This document shows, in pieces, positions 46,616 through 58,149 of a stretch of DNA of 64,000 bases (the first letter of the stretch is position 1; each line of letters starts with the position of its first letter). The notes beneath the pieces are model-generated. The model did not search any database. It had not been told where the DNA came from and saw nothing but the letters and a program-made list of their open reading frames with translations. The position numbers and the translations under genes are program-made. The DNA is taken from NCBI RefSeq assembly GCF_026914265.1, contig NC_069136.1:16987228-17051227 (forward strand), in the 5' to 3' direction. Source of the DNA: Mya arenaria. Lineage: Eukaryota > Mollusca > Bivalvia > Myida > Myidae.

Positions 46616-46894
46616 CAAAACCAATGTGTAAGTCTAAAATCGAACCTAGTATTTAATTACCACTTTGTGGCCATACTGAATGAGGTGGCCATATCACTAA
46701 GATGATCCTTATCGTAAAGATAGTACTAGTAATTCACTTATCTATGAAAACATTTCCATAAAATATAACCGGATGTAATGGAATATAGAATTTACAATTA
46801 TATCATCCCATATTGGTTACACATTATTTTGCATTCACATCAAATACTAAAACCCACAGGAAATATCAAATTGTATTACGTTTATACCGTGCTC

Positions 46895-47205
46895 TTAAAA
46901 AAGCACTATTACTCCCAAAATAAGATTTACCACAATTAAAGATATTGTTTTAATATTCCGACAAGGATGAATGAATGTCGAAACTAATGGTTCTTATGAA
47001 GGATACCGAGTTTAATTTGAAAGAAACGAGCATAAAACACGGTATTTCTACCTTATGAGACTATAGAAGATCACTGTAAATCTTTTAGCATTCACCAATC
47101 ATTTAATAGTTTTGCGCTTTCTGTTATTAAATACACGGTTATAATCTTGTTATCAGTAAATAATATTTTTCATAAATTCATTTTTTAGTAAATCTGTGAT
47201 CTACT
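46895..47205. repeat. Interspersed repeat, copy 2 (pair with 13240-13550)
   Basis: It is the second copy of the approximately 310-bp element described at 13240. It ends with TTTAGTCTCATAAGGTAGA, an inverted echo of its internal TACCTTATGAGACTATAG. The LINE fragment begins directly after it. Confidence 0.6.
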
Positions 47206-47219
47206 TTAGTCTCATAAGG

Positions 47220-48213
47220 TAGATATACCAATGACCTTCATGAAGTTAATCGATCTGCTTATAGAAAGTTCCACTCTACAGAAACCGCTTTACTCAAAAT
47301 CCATAACGACATCCTCCAATCTTTGGATAAGAACAATTTTACAATTCATGTGATGCTTGATCTATCTGCAGCATTTGATATCATCGACCACGGAACGCTG
47401 ATCCATCGCTTAGAACGTCACTTTGGTTTTACAGGCAAACCCCTCGCATGGATGACATCATATCTCAGCGACCGCTACCAGACAGTATGCATTGACGGCG
47501 ATCACGACCAGTGCTCATGAATTACAGTGTACCCCAGGGATCTGTCCTTGGACCAAAAAAATACACTATGTACACAAAACCTGTTGGAGCTATCTGCAGA
47601 AAGTACGGATTGAACAATCATTTTTATGCGGACGATTCACAGTTGTACTTATATATTAAGCCTGTGGACTTAATTTCTAGCGAAGAGACCATTCAACGTG
47701 TTGAAAGCTGCCTAAAAGATATAGTAAATAGGATGAATAACAACATGCTTAAACGTAACGCTGACAAAATGAAGATATGGCGACAGGAACTTTCAGTCAG
47801 CAGCTGCAATGTTGTGGAACGCGCTTCCCTCCTGTATAAAGGACTGTAAAACATTGGCTAGTTTCAAAAAAGGCACTCAAAACTTACTATTTCACTAAAG
47901 TACATGGGAACTGATTATATCTACAACATCAAATTGATATTAAAAGGACAAAATATAATTTTAAAACTTTATCATATATCTATTGTTTTTTATATTTAAA
48001 TCACATTAACTTTCACAAATGTTTTAATCATTTTGTAATGTTTTATAAAATTATCTTTGTTTAAAGTGTTTTATCTGTTAAATTTACAATTCGGTATTGG
48101 GATTTTGTTTTAAGCATTTCATATCAAGTAAGGTATTCTGTTTTCATTTTATGTAACTTGGAGTTTGTAAAGCGCTTTTGTTTTGTGCATGAAATGAGCG
48201 CTATAAAATCTGG

Positions 48214-48249
<36 letters not shown>

Positions 48250-48250
48250 T
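47220..48250 (+). mobile_element. Second LINE type (CR1/Rex/jockey-like), internally deleted, with (AAT)n tail
   Basis: RT begins SAYRKFHSTETALLKIHNDI. Motif A is MLDLSAAFDIIDH (47353-47400), then LAWMTSYLSDRYQTV, VPQGSVLGP (motif B, 47530) and FYADDSQLYL (motif C, near 47621). The frame shifts near 47515. After NADKMK (47770) the sequence jumps to the C-terminal block YGDRNFQSAAAMLWNALPS (about 47776-47830, another frame), so the thumb region is deleted. The 3' region ends AAAGCGCTTTTG..GAAATGAGCGCTATAAAA, then TATAATAATAATAAT, the typical short-repeat LINE tail. No endonuclease is present (5' truncation). It is inactive. Confidence 0.85.
48220..48248. repeat. (AAT)n microsatellite tail of the LINE
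   Basis: About nine ATA/AAT units directly at the 3' end of the LINE. They are best explained as its reverse-transcribed tail. Confidence 0.85.
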
Positions 48251-48259
48251 TCGCTGCAC

Positions 48260-49250
48260 GTTTTTTTACAAATTAAACTCGGTATATAGTAAGTGTTTCT
48301 ATTTCTATGGGCAACTATATAGTTTGAAACCTATTTGAGGAAAGAATTTCTAAATAAAATTGGAGTAGTATATCAAGCCAATCTAACAAATTAGTATTGA
48401 TTTGTATTGCAAAGATGTTGTTGCATTTCAGAATAATTCCGGTACCATTTAGGCTATCGAGTCATCCTTGATTGGCCTGTACTCCAGATCAAGTGAGTGT
48501 GCATCGGGGATTTCTTATTAGTGTACACTAAGTCAGGAAATGGATCATGAAACAAATGGCAAACCTCAAGACGATTGCTTGTAGTGCTGAACACGTTAAG
48601 TAATGCATTTATAAAAGCCTTCAACATTATTATTGTTTGAGGGTTTGTCCTTGATTGTATTGTCATTTAGCTATATCCACACGGCTTGCTGATTCTATAC
48701 GAGCTTTGCTCATATCGGGACAATTTATTCAAAATATGTTAAAATGAAGCCATGCTGTTTATCTAGCAAACATCCCATCAAAGGATTTTAAAAAAAGTGG
48801 TGGTATGTTGTCGAGTGTCGGGTGTTCGAGCGAATTGGTCAAACAAAATTCCGAAACATATCTGATAAATCACCTCGAAATCCACAAGATACATTGATGC
48901 AAAGGTGTAAAGTGACAAAAGAACGCGAGGTATAAATCTTCATATATTAAAGAATCAAGGAAATCACTCTCACAAATTAAAATTGAACTTTATTGGTTCG
49001 TGTTACACGTTTTTTATATATATACGAGTAAGCTCTAACTATGCAATAAGCAGCGTCAGGACATAATTAATTTTAACATAATGATATATCAAAATAATAA
49101 TTAAACTAATTATTGCATGGAGAGCTCGATAATATAGTAAAACATTTTTACACATACCTCGTGTTTTAAAGGCTACGTTTTATCGCGCACTTCGCGCCTG
49201 TTAGTAAAATTGCATAAACTCGGTCATTGAAACTATGAGACAATTTGCAT
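48260..49250. other. Gene-free stretch
   Basis: AT-rich DNA. The minus-strand ORF at 48454-48666 is unrecognised. Confidence 0.35.
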
Positions 49251-49659
49251 TGTTTTGCAAATCATTCCTTCATTTAGAATATAATGTGTTTTGTCATAAT
49301 TGTTTGATAATTTTTGGGTAGGTTTATCAATCCCCAAAATAAATACAGTAATGATATTTGCCATTCAGTACGATAACATTTTACCTTGTTTTCTATTTAT
49401 CATCAAACTATTGTTTACAAATACACATCAACGGAAAGGCATTTTAAACATTTGTGCTATTTGAATTTGTTTAAAAATAACTTTATATGAATGGCTCCCA
49501 CTGTTCCATTTATCAATGAGCACAAAGTAAACAAAACAATGCATTCAACTACAGAGGAAAAACCGACAATAAATATTACAATGAACATTACAGGAAAAAG
49601 GTAGTACAAAACAATTTACAATGACCTGTTAATCCAATATAAAATGGAAGTGGTTAACT

Positions 49660-49998
49660 TCATTCCGAAAACGTGACATAAGATTCGGAAATACAGGACC
49701 AGTGACATGTCATACGTTTTGAATGATTACCATCAGGTAATTTCTTCAAATCTGAGGTTACCCCAATAGACAGGGCTAGAAAAAAAAGAATTAAATACTT
49801 GCCTGGGCCAATAAAAACAGGGAGCTGTAAGCGTGAGAACTGAGTTTTCACTGTTACAAATGGGGAGTCAATATAAATAGTATCATAAAATGATGACTCA
49901 TACCAAATATCAAAATCTCTTAAAATACATCCCACTTCTGACATCATTGTTACGAGCGTGAGAACGCAGAAGGCAGAGAATGGTTTGTTAAGAAACAT
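49660..49998 (-). CDS. Unrecognised small secreted-type ORF or first exon
   Basis: The ORF has 112 codons from a true ATG at 49998. Residues 1-24 look like a signal peptide (MFLNKPFSAFCVLTLVTMMS, then EVGC). The mature part begins RDFDIWYESSFYDTIYID and has no known domain. After FIGPG the sequence offers AG|GCAAGT, a textbook GC-type donor, so it could be a first exon. A paralogous copy at 43190-43360 is broken, which argues that the family is not under strong constraint. It may be repeat-derived. Confidence 0.3.
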   Translation of the reverse strand: MFLNKPFSAFCVLTLVTMMSEVGCILRDFDIWYESSFYDTIYIDSPFVTVKTQFSRLQLPVFIGPGKYLILFFLALSIGVTSDLKKLPDGNHSKRMTCHWSCISESYVTFSE

Positions 49999-50769
49999 TA
50001 AATAATGAATAAAATTGCAATAATATTAGAATATTCATATCAACCTTACTGCCCGAATTAAATGCGAACGGCAATAATGATACGGTAAACACAATCATTT
50101 AAACATAAATGAACCACATTTGGTAATATTATCAATACAATTTAGTAAAATAATGAACATGCAAATATAGGTGCTCAAAACAATAAATGATACCATGACA
50201 AGTTAATCCCACATTGCTTTTAATTCACTTAAAATGAGTAAAATAAACATTTACAGCATATAATTATAACAAAAACTAATATTATCTATAAAAGATATGT
50301 TCAGTATCCATAAGGTAAAGTAATAAAAACTATAAAAAAAACCACATCCACCCCTGATTCCTATATGGTTGTCAACAAGTGAACTGCATATTTCAAATGA
50401 GTTATTGACCACTTATTGATTTCCTTATGAATTCTTTCAAATTAGTTAATTAGCCGATTTGAACGCAAATAATGTCGGCTTTTAGTATTTCACGATCCAT
50501 GACACTATATATTTCGGAATGCCGTTAGGGCCATCGCCTATGAATGTGTTGATCTGAAACGCGATACTCGATAGTACGATGATGACAACGCGAACTCACG
50601 AAACTACGATGTTGAAAATGCGACAGTACGATGATGAAAACTCGAATGTACGATAACGAAACACGAAAATACGACACTACGATAATGATAATGCGATAAA
50701 CTATCGTGTTTTCACCATCGTACTTTCGCGTTTTTACCATCGTAATATCGTGATTTCGCGTTTTCATCA

Positions 50770-51545
50770 TCGTACCATCGTACTGTCGTGAATTTATCAT
50801 CGTACTATCGCGTTTTCACCATCGTACTATCGCGTTTTCACCATCGTACTATCGCGTTTTCATCATCGTAATATCGCGTTTTCATCATCGTACTGTCGTG
50901 TTTTCATCATCGTACTATCTCGTTTTCACCATCGTACTATTGCGTTTTCATCATCGTACTGTCGTGTTTTCATCATCGTACCATCGCGTGTTCACCATCT
51001 TACTGTTATGTTTTCATCATCGTACTATCGCGTTTTCACCATCGTACTATCGCGTTTTCATCATCGTACCATCGTACTGTCGTGAATTTATCATCGTACT
51101 ATCGCGTTTTCACCATCGTACTATCGCGTTTTCACCATCGTACTATCGCGTTTTCGTCATCGTAATATCGCGTTTTCATCATCGTACTGTCGTGTTTTCA
51201 TCATCGTACTATCGCGTTTTCATCATCGTACTGTCGTGTTTTCATCATCGTACCATCGCGTTTTCACCATCTTACTGTTATGTTTTCATCAACGTACTAT
51301 CGCGTTTTCATCATCGTACTGTCGTGTTTTCATCATCGTACTATCGCGTTTTCATCATCGTACTATCGCGTTTTCATCATCGTACTATCGCGTTTTCATC
51401 ATCGTACTGTCGTGTTTTCATCATCGTACTATCGCGTTTTCACCATCGTATTATCGCGTTTTCATCATCGTACTGTCGTGTTTTCATCATCGTACTATCG
51501 CGTTTTCACCATCTTACTGTCGTGTTTTCATCATCGTACTATCGC
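50770..51545. repeat. ~22-bp minisatellite in the left arm of the foldback element
   Basis: About 34 direct units of CATCGTACTATCGCGTTTTC with ACC/ATC and CTGTCGTG/CTATCGCG variants. ORFs through it (repeats of FHHRTI and FSSSYYR) follow from periodicity. Confidence 0.9.
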
Positions 51546-51675
51546 CTTCCGGTGCGCATGCGCATAGAAGAGTGCTTGTATTTAGTCATTGAATTATGTC
51601 TTCAACTGAAGCTTTTATCATGCATTTTGAATTGATCTGAAATACTGTTCATTAAAAGTTTAAACAACGATGGAT

Positions 51676-51728
51676 AAATAGTAGTAGTAGTAGTAGTAGC
51701 AGTAGTAATGGAAGTAGCAGTAGTAATG

Positions 51729-51759
<31 letters not shown>

Positions 51760-51799
51760 AAGTAGTGGTGTGGTGGTGGTGGTGGTGGTGGTGGTGGTG

Positions 51800-51846
<47 letters not shown>

Positions 51847-51985
51847 TTTGGTGGTAGTGGTATTGGTAGTGGTGGTCGTAGCAGTAAACGTAGTAGTAGT
51901 GGTAGTGTTAGTGGAAGTGGTAGTGGTAGTTGTGGTGGTAGCGGTGGTGGTGGTGGTGGTGGTGGAAGTAGTAGTAGTAACCGAA
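51676..51985. repeat. (GTA)n/(GGT)n trinucleotide-rich core
   Basis: Mixed GTA, GGT and AGT tracts, purine-rich on the plus strand. They form the loop between the inner inverted repeats. Poly-Val and poly-Thr ORFs here are meaningless. Confidence 0.9.
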
Positions 51986-53467
51986 TGTCCTGAAATCGAC
52001 ATTTTTTCTATGCGCATGCGCACCAATAGGCGATAATACGATGATGAAAACGCGAAATCACGAAACTACGATGGTGAAAACGCGACAGTACGATGGTGAA
52101 AACACGATAGTTTATCGCATTATCATCATCGTACTGTCGTATTTTCGCGTTTTCATCATCGTACTATTGCGTTTTCATCATCGTACTATCGCGTTTTCAC
52201 CATCGTATTTTCGTGATTTCACGTTTTCACCATCGTACTATCGAGTATCGCGTATCAATTCAACACATTCACAAGTGATGGCCCTATGGGCATTCCGTAA
52301 TGTATTGGATGAAAATTGTACTTCTGTACTACAATTTAAACAAAATTAGAAAAAGGTACCTTTCTTATAAGAAAAAGAAAAGAAAATTGACTAAACGTAA
52401 TCAATATGTTTTTGAAAAGGTTATCAAATCCTGGATAATAGTACAAGCAATGTGGTTAAAATGTAAACAAAAACTCAAGTAGAACCAGCATGTTAAGTTT
52501 AAATCACAAACAATGCAGCTTCAAAACCTACAGAGAGGGAAAGTAAAAATTGTTTGACATGGTATAACCGTGCGCTCTTTCATTTCAATGTGAAAACAGA
52601 AAAAATACCACATGGAACCCCGAGAGTTCACGTTAACTACCGATTTGGTATAGGTTGCGCAATACTGAAGTGGATTGCACCAGGGCTATGAAAAGACTGA
52701 TTTATTATTACTTTTACGTAAGCAAAATATAAATTAGAGGAAAGTGGCAGATCTTAAATAAGTATCCTCAAACCCATGCACAAATTGAAGTATTCGAAAT
52801 GTGACTCATTTTTAAAGCAATATTTTAATTATATACTAATAATATTTTATTCAACCTACTACATGTAAATTATATGTTTTATCACAAGTGCAATCAGACA
52901 CCGATTGTTGTAAAGTTTGTCAGCATGCATATCCTTAATCTATGTAAATAAGAATCTCGAAAATGCGATGCTGAGAATAGCAGTAGAAAATTGACTTTGC
53001 GATCTGCAATTCAAACAGTACTGTACCAGGTTGAACATGCCATGAAACTCTTAATATTCAGCACCCCTCTTCTCCCGGCAGTCGGACACTCGCAAGTCTG
53101 AGCGTTAGCCTCCAATAGTGTGCATGTATTGAAATTTCAATTGATTAGAGTTGACAAAACTAACTTTAAACCTTAAGTTCATTGATTGCACATTTGAAAC
53201 AAAATACAAATGTTTTTGTTTTTTTTATCAATTATGTAAAACCGTATTTTATTTGTCTTAACCGACATCGAATTGGAAGCAGTTTTTACTTTTATTCAAT
53301 AAGCGAGACAACTTCAAGACGACATTGGCGCGGCAAAAAGAAGTGATCTCCCAACGACTTGTACGATTAGAGTGTGTATTGTTAATAAAAAAGAACTTTC
53401 TGATGTAAAAATGTTGAGCTTACAGTTTAGGCCTTAAGGGGTGACAATTGAATCAGTTAGTAATCAG

Positions 53468-53714
53468 CCCCGAATTTCTTGAAACTTCTTAAGCCCCTTA
53501 TATCAGGATTAAGCTAATCTCACTATGTCTCTTTGTCTATAATTAGCGTAATAGTAACTACAATGAGAGTAATTTAACCTGAAATAGGATTTTCTTTTAT
53601 GGATATCACAAATAACCATATTTCATTTACCAAAATCACATTTTAGTATGTGTTTTGACTAATTGAAAAAAGCTACTTAATCATGTTAAGCTCTGAGTTT
53701 CGAGAAATTGGAGC
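53468..53714. mobile_element. MITE with AATTTCTTGAAACTTC ends, copy 2
   Basis: Orthologous in position to the copy at 45527-45769 within the segmental duplication. The ends are GAATTTCTTGAAACTTCTTA and GAGTTTCGAGAAATTGG. The right end is slightly degraded. Confidence 0.55.
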
Positions 53715-54149
53715 CAGACACACGAGCAAGCTCCTTATCACCAGATTATTGGAACCGGTTAATCTTCCATCAGCAGACCCCATGCACATTACTATTAAAA
53801 ACCAGAACGTTAAACCTGAAGAAGAATCTCCAAAGAATCACATCCCGTGTTCTCGTAATGAAATGTGTCTATTTTTTGCACGAATATGACAAGAACGGGT
53901 ACTTGGGTACGTTTCGGGGGTACCTGGTGAAGTTTTAGTACTTTATCTTAAATGAAGATATACCGCATTTTGTCAAACAATAAAAAACATTTCAAAACTG
54001 TATTTGTATTATTTTCAGGTGGCATGTTAACAAAGCGGAATGGAACAGTGTATTAACTAGTCCATGTTGTGTTTTTTGCGATTGTCATATATATTCGATG
54101 TCATTTAAATAATACGCTGGATTTATATGTACATATATATTGCGTACTG

Positions 54150-54685
54150 CTATATTACACATGTGTTATACGGAAAAGGTGTGCTGGTTATATTAAACCG
54201 GAAACAAAAATGTCTATATACGAATACTACCTCAGTTCAACAGTGATTGTTCTGAAACTAAACACAGTATCACCATGAAATGCACTAAGATATTATAGTC
54301 CCCGAAACATTAATTATACGCCACAGCCAAAGCAAACTGTTTATTTACTTATTTACATGCGTATTTGAATTAGAAGGATTGTTCTGCCAGTTGATATAAA
54401 TAATCACCATGATAGTGACTGATATATTCGTTCATGTGCTACTTTTAGTCGTGAAGGAGTAACTGGATTTTACACATTTCATAGTTTTGTAAAAGTTAGG
54501 TATTGTCTGGCTGTTGCATGGAACATTGACATCTCATTCGATGGGCTTTTCTTATGTATGTATTTATTACATGCTTTCCAATGTCCCTTTCCATATCCAA
54601 CAGTGAAAATACTGCACGCCGTATGGAATAATCCGTAACACCATACTTTCGTTTTCTGATTCCGTACCAGTTTAGTTGTTTGAAG
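54150..54685. other. Gene-free stretch between duplicated blocks
   Basis: No exon or repeat is recognised. Confidence 0.35.
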
Positions 54686-54687
54686 AT

Positions 54688-55106
54688 TTACGAACAAGGA
54701 GAAAAAACGTTAACATTCCAACACATACGCAACAGAAGTTATAAATAAAAATTATGTTTTTGAATGTAACCATCATAATAAAACTATGTCGTTTTGCGTT
54801 AATAACAAAACACCCAATATAGAAAAAAGGAACGCCAATCTTATGTTTAAAAAGTGTTAAGCCTTTTTTCATTATTTTCTCAAAACGGAATATGTCAAAC
54901 ATCTTAAAATGTACAATCAATTGTGTTTGGTTTGCCTCAAAACAACATTTTATTTACATGACTTATAATGGTATCAGTGAAGTTGACAAAAGAGTCGTTT
55001 TTTTCTTATTCCATTATGTAAATGCCATGTTTGGTCAATACGTCAGCTACTAATAACACGGTAACATTGATACTATGGTACACCCCTATTTCTTCACACA
55101 TATCTT
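54688..55106. repeat. Duplicated block P, copy 2 (pair with 41503-41925)
   Basis: Direct copy of the block at 41503-41925. Here it follows S copy 2, whereas copy 1 precedes S copy 1. This suggests a tandem S-P arrangement later rearranged. Confidence 0.8.
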
Positions 55107-55286
55107 ATATTTTATTTTTCTGTACATTTGATTTATATTTGATACATATAAAAAAATGAGGTACCCTTTTTACCGATATTAAACGCGTGCTTGGCTTAGA
55201 TTAAGAGAAAACTAGTCTGAATTCTTACAATAATTCATTGTTTCCTGGACCTGCAAGGTGTCTATACAGCATAAGTAAGCACACGA

Positions 55287-55345
55287 TATTAAAGCTGCAC
55301 TCTCACAGATAAACCGTTTTTACAACTTTTTTTATTTTTTTGTCA
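55287..55345. repeat. Solo end of the TTAAAGCTGCACTC MITE
   Basis: TTAAAGCTGCACTCTCACAG followed by GTTTTTACAACTTTTTTTA matches one end of the element at 59008-59378. No partner end is seen nearby. Confidence 0.5.
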
Positions 55346-55410
55346 TAACACAACACGGGTTTGCTTTATTATTACGATAACATATTAACATTTGTTTATT
55401 AATTAATATA

Positions 55411-55550
55411 GGGTAATTACACCTTTTTGAGGTCGTTACCATCTGCAAAGGCCCGCAAAATGGTTTACAGCCCGACGAGTAGCGCGATTGTTGTAAACCA
55501 TTTGAAGGGCCTTTGCAGATGGTAACAACCGCAAAAAGGTGTATTAACCA
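55411..55550. repeat. Near-perfect 140-bp palindrome
   Basis: The arm GGTAATTACACCTTTTTGAG..ACCATCTGCAAAGGCCCGCA (55412-55468) is repeated inverted at 55494-55549 (GGGCCTTTGCAGATGGTAAC..AAAAAGGTGTATTAACC). About 25 bp with CCCGACGAGTAGCGCG remain as the loop. It is probably a tiny foldback MITE. A related end (GGGTAATTGCGTTTTAACAC) lies near 56422. Confidence 0.65.
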
Positions 55551-55559
55551 TTATTGCAT

Positions 55560-57490
55560 AAAATTACACACCATGAGTAACTTTTTTGTTGAAAAGCTGT
55601 TTAATGTCACGAAAATACAGAAACAGTTAGTTCAAAATAACCTCATTAACATGTACTTGTGTGACGTCACGAGTGATGTCGCTGAAAAAGTTTTACATTA
55701 AGCTCGAATTGGGCTGCAAAAAAACTCGACAGTTTCATTTTTGTTTCAACGCCATTTTTTTCAGTGTTCAGTCGATTGGAAAATGTTTTATTTTTTAGTA
55801 ATTTACTGGATTACCTGGATTATTTACACACAATACCTATCGGGTAATCGAATAATTACCGATATATTCCTACTTTAACATTTATGTTTTGGCAACTAAT
55901 TTAAACCGGGAAAAATTGTTAAAATGTTCTGGACAAAATGTTCAGCCTCTAACAGAGAAAAATATATTTGAAAACTCTTTGTTCATTGCATACGAAGTAA
56001 TAGAATCATGTCCATATAAGTCGTTTGTTCTGAAAAAATCAACAGAAATGACTAAAGTTGGGAGGAGTTAAACGATTTAGACTTAATTTAGTGCTTTTAG
56101 AGCAAACAAATAGTCAAAACAACTGCAGAAAGTACTATCTAGTAAACACACATCAGCTTGCCAGGAAAAGATATTTCAGAAGGAAATATGTAAGTTATAT
56201 GTGGTTTATTTCATTTCTTTAATGTTTGTATACAGCTATATATGCTGAAATATGTTTTAGTGCAATATTTGCATCGTTGACCCACTTTCGGTAAGAAACC
56301 AGGTCACTCAGTCTCCATTGTTATGATGCGGGCCCTGATAGCGCTTATGTTAAACAAAAAAGCCGGGAATTAACGGCACGTGAGTTTACTGAATAATGCA
56401 CGTTTTTTTACCGATAACGCCCGGGTAATTGCGTTTTAACACACCACGATAGTGGACCGAAAACACACATTTTATGCAATGATCGTTATTAATAAAGAAT
56501 TTAGCGTTCGGAATTTGCCGATATTTCTCATCAAAACAGGCATTATCATACAGCGTATTGGTTCAGCCTCCACGCTTTGGCTCCGGCTTCCTGGCTTTGG
56601 CTCCAGCTCAACCCAGAAAAGGAGTATAAACTGCTTATTCCGGTAATCAGGCGGTCATTTTTATTCCCAACAAAATAAAAGCACTCGATAATACTGGCTT
56701 TATCTTAAATGTAAGCTTCTTGAGTGAAATTCAGCTGAAAATTGGTGAAAATGTACTACTTTTGTTTGTAAACATTGATGTGTTTGATGGGAAAATCGGT
56801 TTTATAACTCCATTAACAATATGTTTACAAAATAACCCAAATACTTGTGAAGATTAAACATATTTATATGGCACTGCATTCCCCGATTTCTCAAATAAGC
56901 CCTCATAATTGTGATATTAGATAAAACAACGAGTCATACTTACGTTTTACGATGATATCCGTTCTTTTGCTCTAGCTCGGAAGTGTCATTGGCTCCTTTT
57001 TATACACAGCTCCTAAAAGAGCTGGAGCCACTGTTTCGCATCCGTGAACTAGTTGTTTGCCAATTCAAAAAGAGGCGAATTCGCGTCATCGAAAGTAAAA
57101 GCGATTGACTCAGGAACTTCCCGCAGTTTTGTATATTTATAATGATCTTCAAAAATCACTTTTGTTAAAATGGCCGCATTCTTCTTTAAAAAATGACGTA
57201 AAATAAGTAACGTAAATATTTGTCATTTTTTGCTGTGACAATTCTTCATGTTTTGCTAAATAAAGAAAATTCTGTATTATCTGACTTGATTTGCTGGAGT
57301 AGCCTCCCGCGACTTCAATACACAAAAGAACGTCGTTGACATGATTTGTTTGATATTGCATTGCCTTCGCTTCTGGCTACGATAAGAATTGGTATATGTA
57401 CACTTTTGCACGTAATGATCAATGCTGGGGCAATAAATTAACTGGTTTCACCCCTAACTGAAAACTAACTATGCCAAGGCGGTAACGTAG
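55560..57490. other. Gene-free stretch
   Basis: No exon is recognised. A short direct repeat, CTTTGGCTCC, occurs near 56575-56610. The minus-strand ORF at 57149-57361 is unrecognised. Confidence 0.3.
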
Positions 57491-57494
57491 TTGT

Positions 57495-58090
57495 ATGATT
57501 GTTGTTGTTTTCTTGTAGAGTTGTGTCTCTTGTGTGATTTTTGTTGTCTTACAGCGTTTTGTTCTTTGTTTGGCGTTTGTTGTATTGCAGCGCTGTGGCT
57601 CTGTTTGGTGTTTGGTCTCTTAGTTTAAACTTTATATATTTTACAACGACTGAGAAGTAAGCTATGATGGCTTTTACCTCAGTCACTCTCGTTGGCACGA
57701 TGTTGCGCGAGAGTGTGGTCTTGTGATGTGGGGGAAACCGTTGAACCGGAGAAAACCCACTTGTCCGGCTTGGTGACTATTAACCAAACTCACATGCGCA
57801 CTGGCCGGGAAATGAACCCGGGTCGCCTTGGTGAAAAGCGAGTGCGCTAACCACTGCTCTTACCGGAAAACCTTGGTCTCTGTAGCGTTGTGTCTTTTTA
57901 AAGTGTTTGCTATCTAATAGCATTGTGTCTCTTGTTCTGGCGTGTGTTGTATTGTAGCGCTGCACGGCTCTTCTTTGGTGTGTGTTGTCTTTTATCGCCA
58001 TGCCTTCTATTTGGCGTTTGTTTGTTGTCGTGTGGCGTTTAAGTCTCTTGTGTGGTGTTTGTTTTTCAGCGTTATGTTATTTGTGTGATG
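57495..58090. repeat. Degenerate ~35-bp minisatellite, interrupted by a SINE
   Basis: Repeated phrases GTTGTGTCTCTTG, TTTGGCGTTTGTTGT and TTGTAGCGCTG recur on both sides of the SINE at 57621-57872 in direct orientation. Units are diverged. Confidence 0.55.
57621..57872 (-). mobile_element. tRNA-derived SINE, full length
   Basis: It is flanked by TTGGTCTCT at 57612-57620 and 57873-57881, a 9-bp target duplication. On the minus strand it starts with a tRNA-like head: A box AGTGGTTAGCGCACTCG and B box region GGGTTCATTTCCCGGCC. The body, CCAAGCCGGACAAGTGGGTT and CACATCACAAGACCACACTC, follows. It ends TTGTAAAATATATAAAG. The same family occurs truncated at 8321-8519. The B box has one mismatch (CATTTCC for CGATTCC), so this copy may transcribe poorly. 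Confidence 0.75.
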
Positions 58091-58149
58091 TTTGTTCATT
58101 TTTAAGACGTTCTGCAGAAATGGCATTCAAAAAAACTGCTGTAAGTCAC

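Larger units (their letters stand above)
50515..52297. mobile_element. Foldback-like element with tandem-repeat inverted arms
   Basis: The left end CGGAATGCCGTTAGGGCCAT (50515) and the right end, read inverted as CGGAATGCCCATAGGGCCAT (52297), start inverted arms of about 250 bp. The arms also share GAATGTGTTGA, GCGATACTCGATAGTACGAT and AATGCGATAAACTATCGTGT. They are built of about 22-bp units (CATCGTACTATCGCGTTTTC). On the left the array is expanded to 51545. An inner inverted pair, GGTGCGCATGCGCATAGA near 51551 and its complement ending near 52022, encloses a trinucleotide-rich core. The paralogue near 43921-43932 lacks the insert. The structure recalls Drosophila FB elements. No transposase is present. 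Confidence 0.75.
49255..54145. repeat. Segmental duplication S, copy 2 (pair with 42740-46300)
   Basis: The same block order as copy 1. It is longer mainly because of the 1.78-kb foldback element at 50515-52297, and it lacks the SINE of copy 1. Confidence 0.8.

Noticed and set aside
50898..51635. 245-codon ORF of FHHRTIAFS-like repeats
   Set aside because: It lies in the 22-bp minisatellite of the foldback element, and equivalent ORFs exist in other frames.
51652..52036. Poly-Thr, poly-Leu and poly-Val ORFs
   Set aside because: Trinucleotide repeat translated in different frames.
53683..53938. Overlapping ORFs at 53683-53889 and 53708-53938
   Set aside because: They partly consist of MITE terminal sequence, and the paralogue at 45.7 kb has frameshifts.
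57780..58001. 73-codon ORF with RAVVSALAFHQGDPGSFPGQ
   Set aside because: Translation of the SINE head, a common artefact.
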